Shown: positions 14,413-16,528 of the stretch, piece by piece
Layout of the letters: each line of letters begins with the position of its first letter
Position numbering within the stretch: the stretch's first letter is position 1
DNA from: Phytoactinopolyspora endophytica
GTDB lineage: Bacteria; Actinomycetota; Actinomycetes; Jiangellales; Jiangellaceae
Length of the DNA stretch: 16,528 bases
Direction: 5' to 3'
NCBI RefSeq assembly: GCF_004138495.1
Contig: NZ_ML142849.1
Coordinates: forward strand, 9,681 to 26,208
Made by a program: the position numbers and the translations under genes
Notes under the pieces: model-generated
What the model was told of the DNA's origin: nothing
The model's input: the letters and a program-made list of their open reading frames with translations, nothing else
Database searches by the model: none

Positions 14413-14561
14413 CGTATGCGAAGGGGCGGTCCATCGAGTACCGGACCTGCTCACCGCTGTAGTCAGATAGACAAGAGAGACCGGCATACGCCGGCTACCG
14501 AGACTGGCTGAGGTGCGAGTGTGGGTAGCGGGCTATGCCGTCGCGCAGCGACGCAGCCGGC
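14413..14561 (-). promoter_or_regulatory. Putative ribosome-stalling attenuator controlling erm
   Basis: Four segments on the minus strand can pair in two ways. Segment 1 GCCGGCT (14561-14555) lies in the Cys-Arg-Leu codons of the leader ORF and is a 7-bp perfect complement of segment 2 AGCCGGC (14496-14490). Segment 2 can instead pair with segment 3 to form the hairpin CCGGC-GTAT-GCCGG (14494-14481), followed by TCTCTCTTGTCT. The hairpin top, CGTATGC (14490-14484), is a perfect 7-bp complement of segment 4 GCATACG (14419-14413), 18 nt before the erm ATG. A ribosome held on the leader would hide segment 1, favour 2:3 and free segment 4, as in ermC. A further GGTCC/GGACC stem lies at 14428-14447. 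Folding is by eye. Confidence 0.5.
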
Positions 14562-14598
14562 AGGAGGCTGTGCCGTTGATCAGTGTGATTGCTGCCAT
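14533..14598 (-). CDS. Candidate 21-residue leader peptide upstream of erm, with Arg-Leu-Arg motif
   Basis: A short ORF, ATG to TAG, 21 residues: MAAITLINGTAS then CRLRRCATA. AAGG lies 8 nt before the ATG, just across the ABC-F stop codon. Residues 14-17 are Arg-Leu-Arg-Arg; Arg-x-Arg (the +X+ motif, as in the ErmD leader) is a known trigger of ribosome arrest when a macrolide sits in the exit tunnel. The arginine codons overlap a segment able to pair downstream, as expected for a sensor of this type. TAAGGT upstream of the ATG could also be a -10 box, giving its own near-leaderless transcript. The ORF is too short to be proved by coding statistics; support comes from its location, motif and pairing. 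Confidence 0.55.
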   Translation of the reverse strand: MAAITLINGTASCRLRRCATA

Positions 14599-14608
14599 GT
14601 CGCTTACC

Positions 14609-16225
14609 TTACCGTAGGTCGATCCGGTCCCCGTCCCACCGGTGGCGTGCCCATCGATCGTGTGTCACCAGGACGACCGGTAGACGGGAACCGGTCACGG
14701 CCTCCTCCAGCTCCTCGACCAGGCCGAGCGAAAGGTGGTTCGTCGGTTCGTCGAGAAGCAGCACCTGCGGTCGCACGGTCAGTAGCCGGGCAAGCGCCAG
14801 ACGGCGTTGCTGGCCCACGGAGAGCCGGCCCACCGGAGTGTGGAGCTCGGAGCCGGCGAGCAGGCCGAGCCTGGCCAACTCGGATTGGTACTCCGAGGCG
14901 GGCCCTTCGCGACCGGCGGCGAACACCGCCAGGGCCGACAGGCCCGGATCCGGGAACGTGCCACTCTGCGGCAGCCACCCGATCCGCAGCCCGCGGGCGT
15001 GCATCACGCGTCCCTGAGCAGGCTCAAGCGCGCCTGCGAGGACCGCCATCATCGACGACTTGCCGCTGCCGTTCGGACCGGTGACCATCAGCCTGGTGTC
15101 GGCCGCGATGTCGAGCGCGGGCAAGGTGACCCGGCCGGGCACCGCCGCGTCCCGGGCCGAGATCAGGATGCCGTCCCCAGGCACGTCGCCCATCGAGGCG
15201 CGCAGCGTCAGCGGTCGAGGAGGCTTCGGAACCGGATTCGCCTCCAGCTCTTTCAAGCGGTTCTCCGCATCGCGCACCCGCCGCGCCACCGCCGCGTCGA
15301 CCTTCTGCCCGAAGAAGTGCGGCTGGAACTTGTCGTTGTCACGCCGTGCCCGGTTGGTGTGGCCGACCTGGCGGGCTCCCGTACGGACCGCCGCCCGGGC
15401 CTGGTCGACGTCGTCATTCCACCGCTGGTGCTCGTGCTCCCAACGGAGCCGGGCCGCGGCTTTGCTCCGCAGGTAGTCGCTGTAGGTTCCGGCATATCGT
15501 GACGGTCCCAGGGCCGGCTTCCCGTCCGGTGCGGTATGCAGTGCGGGATCAAGGTCGAGGATCGAGGTGCACACGGCGTCGAGGAAGGCACGGTCGTGTG
15601 AAGCCGCGATGACCACGCCGTGGTGGTCGCGCAATGTGTCTTCCAAGTACCGCACCGCGTCGTCGTCGAGATGGTTGGTGGGCTCGTCCAGCAGGAGCAC
15701 GTCCGGCGCACGGACGAGAGCCAGGGCCAGCGCGAGCCGGGCCTGCTGCCCACCGGAGAGTTCCTCGACAGGGCGCTCCAGCGCCACCTCGCCCAGCCCC
15801 AGTCCGGCGATGGCGCGTGCCGCGCGTGCGTCGGCGGACCATCCGTCGCGCCGCTCATACTCGGCCATCAGCTCCCCGTACTCGTCGAGGGCTGCGGTGT
15901 CGCCGTCGCTCATCCGGCCCTCAAGGGTGCGCATCCGCGCCTCGAGTGCCCGGAACTCCGCCAGTGCGGCGTCCACGGCGTCCTTGACGGTTCCTGGTGG
16001 CAGGTCGGGCTCCTGGCTGAGATAGCCGAGGCTGCCGTGGCGGAACACGGCGCCCGTGTCGGGTTCCTCGGCCTCGGCCAGCAGGCGCAGCAAGGTGGAC
16101 TTGCCGGCGCCGTTCTCCCCCACCAGCCCGAGCCGCTCACCGGCGCCCGCGTCGAGGCTCACGTCGTCGAAGACGACGCGACCGGCGTAGGAGATGGAAA
16201 GTGAACGTGCGGAGAGCTGAGACAT
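14609..16225 (-). CDS. ABC-F family ATPase, probable antibiotic ribosome-protection protein
   Basis: A 538-residue protein of two ABC ATPase domains without membrane segments. First domain: Walker A GENGAGKST (36-44), signature LSGGQ (156-160), Walker B VLLLDEPTNHLD (176-187). Second: GPNGSGKSS (383-391), LSVGQQRRLALARLL (468-482), VLLLDEPTNHLS (488-499). The linker (about 240-335), with a basic and aromatic patch NDKFQPHFFGQKVDAAVARRV, is the part that enters the ribosomal E-site and reaches the drug site. Length, linker and the LSVGQ second signature resemble the macrolide-producer proteins TlrC, OleB and CarA more than housekeeping EttA-like proteins. Such proteins dislodge drugs from the ribosome and do not pump them. 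Start ATG 16225 has GAGG 7 nt upstream, inside a hairpin. The erm gene follows on the same strand, strengthening a resistance role. Exact drug spectrum unknown. Confidence 0.87.
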   Translation of the reverse strand: MSQLSARSLSISYAGRVVFDDVSLDAGAGERLGLVGENGAGKSTLLRLLAEAEEPDTGAVFRHGSLGYLSQEPDLPPGTVKDAVDAALAEFRALEARMRTLEGRMSDGDTAALDEYGELMAEYERRDGWSADARAARAIAGLGLGEVALERPVEELSGGQQARLALALALVRAPDVLLLDEPTNHLDDDAVRYLEDTLRDHHGVVIAASHDRAFLDAVCTSILDLDPALHTAPDGKPALGPSRYAGTYSDYLRSKAAARLRWEHEHQRWNDDVDQARAAVRTGARQVGHTNRARRDNDKFQPHFFGQKVDAAVARRVRDAENRLKELEANPVPKPPRPLTLRASMGDVPGDGILISARDAAVPGRVTLPALDIAADTRLMVTGPNGSGKSSMMAVLAGALEPAQGRVMHARGLRIGWLPQSGTFPDPGLSALAVFAAGREGPASEYQSELARLGLLAGSELHTPVGRLSVGQQRRLALARLLTVRPQVLLLDEPTNHLSLGLVEELEEAVTGSRLPVVLVTHDRWARHRWDGDRIDLR

Positions 16226-16331
16226 CTGACGACCTCGAGAGAATGCTCGAGCGACGCCCGCCGGGCCGACGTGGCCTCTGGACGCGGGCCGAAGAAGGAG
16301 TCAGATCCGCATAACGGTCTCGAGCATAGCA
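16226..16331 (-). promoter_or_regulatory. Promoter and structured leader of the ABC-F gene
   Basis: An extended -10, TGCTATGCT (16331-16323), would start transcription near 16315-16318 and give a 5' leader of about 90 nt. CTCGAG, which is self-complementary, occurs three times: 16319-16324 (around the expected start), 16246-16251 and 16234-16239. The last two form a 6-bp stem with a 6-nt loop whose 3' arm carries the GAGG ribosome binding site of the ABC-F gene. GCCCGC/GCGGGC and GGCC/GGCC pairings lie between. The arrangement suggests control of ribosome access; the mechanism is inferred. Confidence 0.45.
16301..16312 (-). CDS. Possible three-codon upstream ORF (Met-Arg-Ile-stop) in the ABC-F leader
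   Basis: ATG CGG ATC TGA lies about 3-6 nt after the predicted transcription start, so it could be translated as a leaderless mini-ORF. It is the only ATG, GTG or TTG start in the leader before the gene. Ribosome pausing on such mini-ORFs is used by some actinobacterial resistance genes. Twelve bases prove nothing by themselves, so this is a pointer only. Confidence 0.25.
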   Translation of the reverse strand: MRI

Positions 16332-16378
16332 GGGAGCATCATGACGAACACTGCGCCTGCGAGCGGCGTGTGGCACGT

Positions 16379-16528
16379 TCAGGGCCGCAGCGGGATGACG
16401 TCGAGGTCGGCGGGGACGCAGAAGTGGCCGGAGAAGAGGTGCCCGTCGCGTTCCCACACCTCGCGCGGCGTGTGGCCGGGCGCGAGGTGATGCAGCCCGA
16501 GCCGGCGCACGCCTGCCTTCTCCGCGAT
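16379..16528 (-). CDS. C-terminus of a probable MBL-fold (metallo-beta-lactamase superfamily) hydrolase, partial
   Basis: The minus strand is open from the right edge to a TGA at 16381-16379, giving the last 49 residues of a protein: AEKAGVRRLGLHHLAPG, then HTPREVWERDGHLFSGHF and VPADLDVIPLRP. The pattern, ending a helix with AGVRRLxLxHL(A/V)PG and closing with a G-x-x-x-x-x-DLDVI-like strand, resembles the C-termini of RNase Z-like and other metallo-beta-lactamase-fold hydrolases, where the histidine in the HL segment is the last metal ligand. Substrate cannot be told from this fragment. It is followed by 153 bp before the ABC-F start. Confidence 0.6.
   Translation of the reverse strand: MAEKAGVRRLGLHHLAPGHTPREVWERDGHLFSGHFCVPADLDVIPLRP

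Noticed and set aside
14494..14620. A normal operon terminator separating ABC-F from erm
   Set aside because: The hairpin at 14481-14494 has only a 5-bp stem and sits downstream of a leader ORF with complementary segments, so an attenuator explains it better than a simple terminator.
16341..16500. Plus-strand ORF beginning ATGACGAACACTGC with a good GGGAG upstream
   Set aside because: It runs antisense to the metallo-hydrolase C-terminus and its product has shadow composition (Arg/Ser/Pro); the AGGGAG is explained as part of the ABC-F promoter region read backwards.
1..16528. CRISPR arrays, tRNA or rRNA genes, insertion sequences, transposases, integrases
   Set aside because: Looked for on both strands; no regularly spaced repeats, cloverleaf or CCA-ended segments, or transposase motifs (DDE, RuvC-like) were seen outside the genes listed.

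Overview
The window is high-GC DNA from an actinomycete. The evidence is GC-ending codon use, GTG starts, very tight gene spacing and the gene order DUF948 - DUF6167 - alaS - ruvX - mltG - aroE - prepilin peptidase, which I know as a chromosomal block of Actinomycetota. I cannot fix the genus; a filamentous soil-type lineage would fit.

Layout. 1-1428: an SDR oxidoreductase (cut by the left edge) diverges from a MmyB-like helix-turn-helix regulator across a short intergenic region that carries a perfect 23-bp-arm inverted repeat. 1453-3357: a stand-alone ABC exporter (fused membrane and ATPase domains) on the minus strand, preceded by a promoter with the long-spacer geometry of MerR-family control. 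3604-10137 (minus): a seven-gene housekeeping operon read in the order DUF948, DUF6167, alaS, ruvX, mltG, aroE, A24 prepilin peptidase, with start/stop overlaps at several junctions. 10138-11965 (plus): an enolase-superfamily mannonate dehydratase behind an 18-bp LacI-type operator, then a 71-residue membrane-anchored coiled-coil protein. 11995-13356 (minus): rarA. 13357-13755: about 400 bp without a convincing gene, holding hairpins, an imperfect direct repeat, a possible small-RNA unit and terminators. 13756-16225 (minus): a probable macrolide-type resistance locus, an ABC-F ribosome-protection ATPase followed by a short Erm-type 23S rRNA methyltransferase. 16379-16528 (minus): the C-terminus of a probable metallo-beta-lactamase-fold hydrolase.

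The most interesting part is 14395-14611, between the ABC-F gene and erm. It has a 21-codon leader ORF with its own ribosome binding site, encoding an Arg-Leu-Arg tract (the +X+ type of macrolide-arrest motif). Its arginine-coding stretch can pair with a downstream segment, which can instead form a hairpin, while part of that hairpin can pair with a segment just upstream of the erm start. This is the four-segment logic of ermC-type ribosome-stalling attenuation. The ABC-F gene also has a structured leader with a near-leaderless three-codon ORF and a hairpin that overlaps its Shine-Dalgarno sequence. Together these suggest a drug-sensing, two-mechanism (target modification plus ribosome protection) resistance module. 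Everything here is read by eye; no alignments or folding runs were made.
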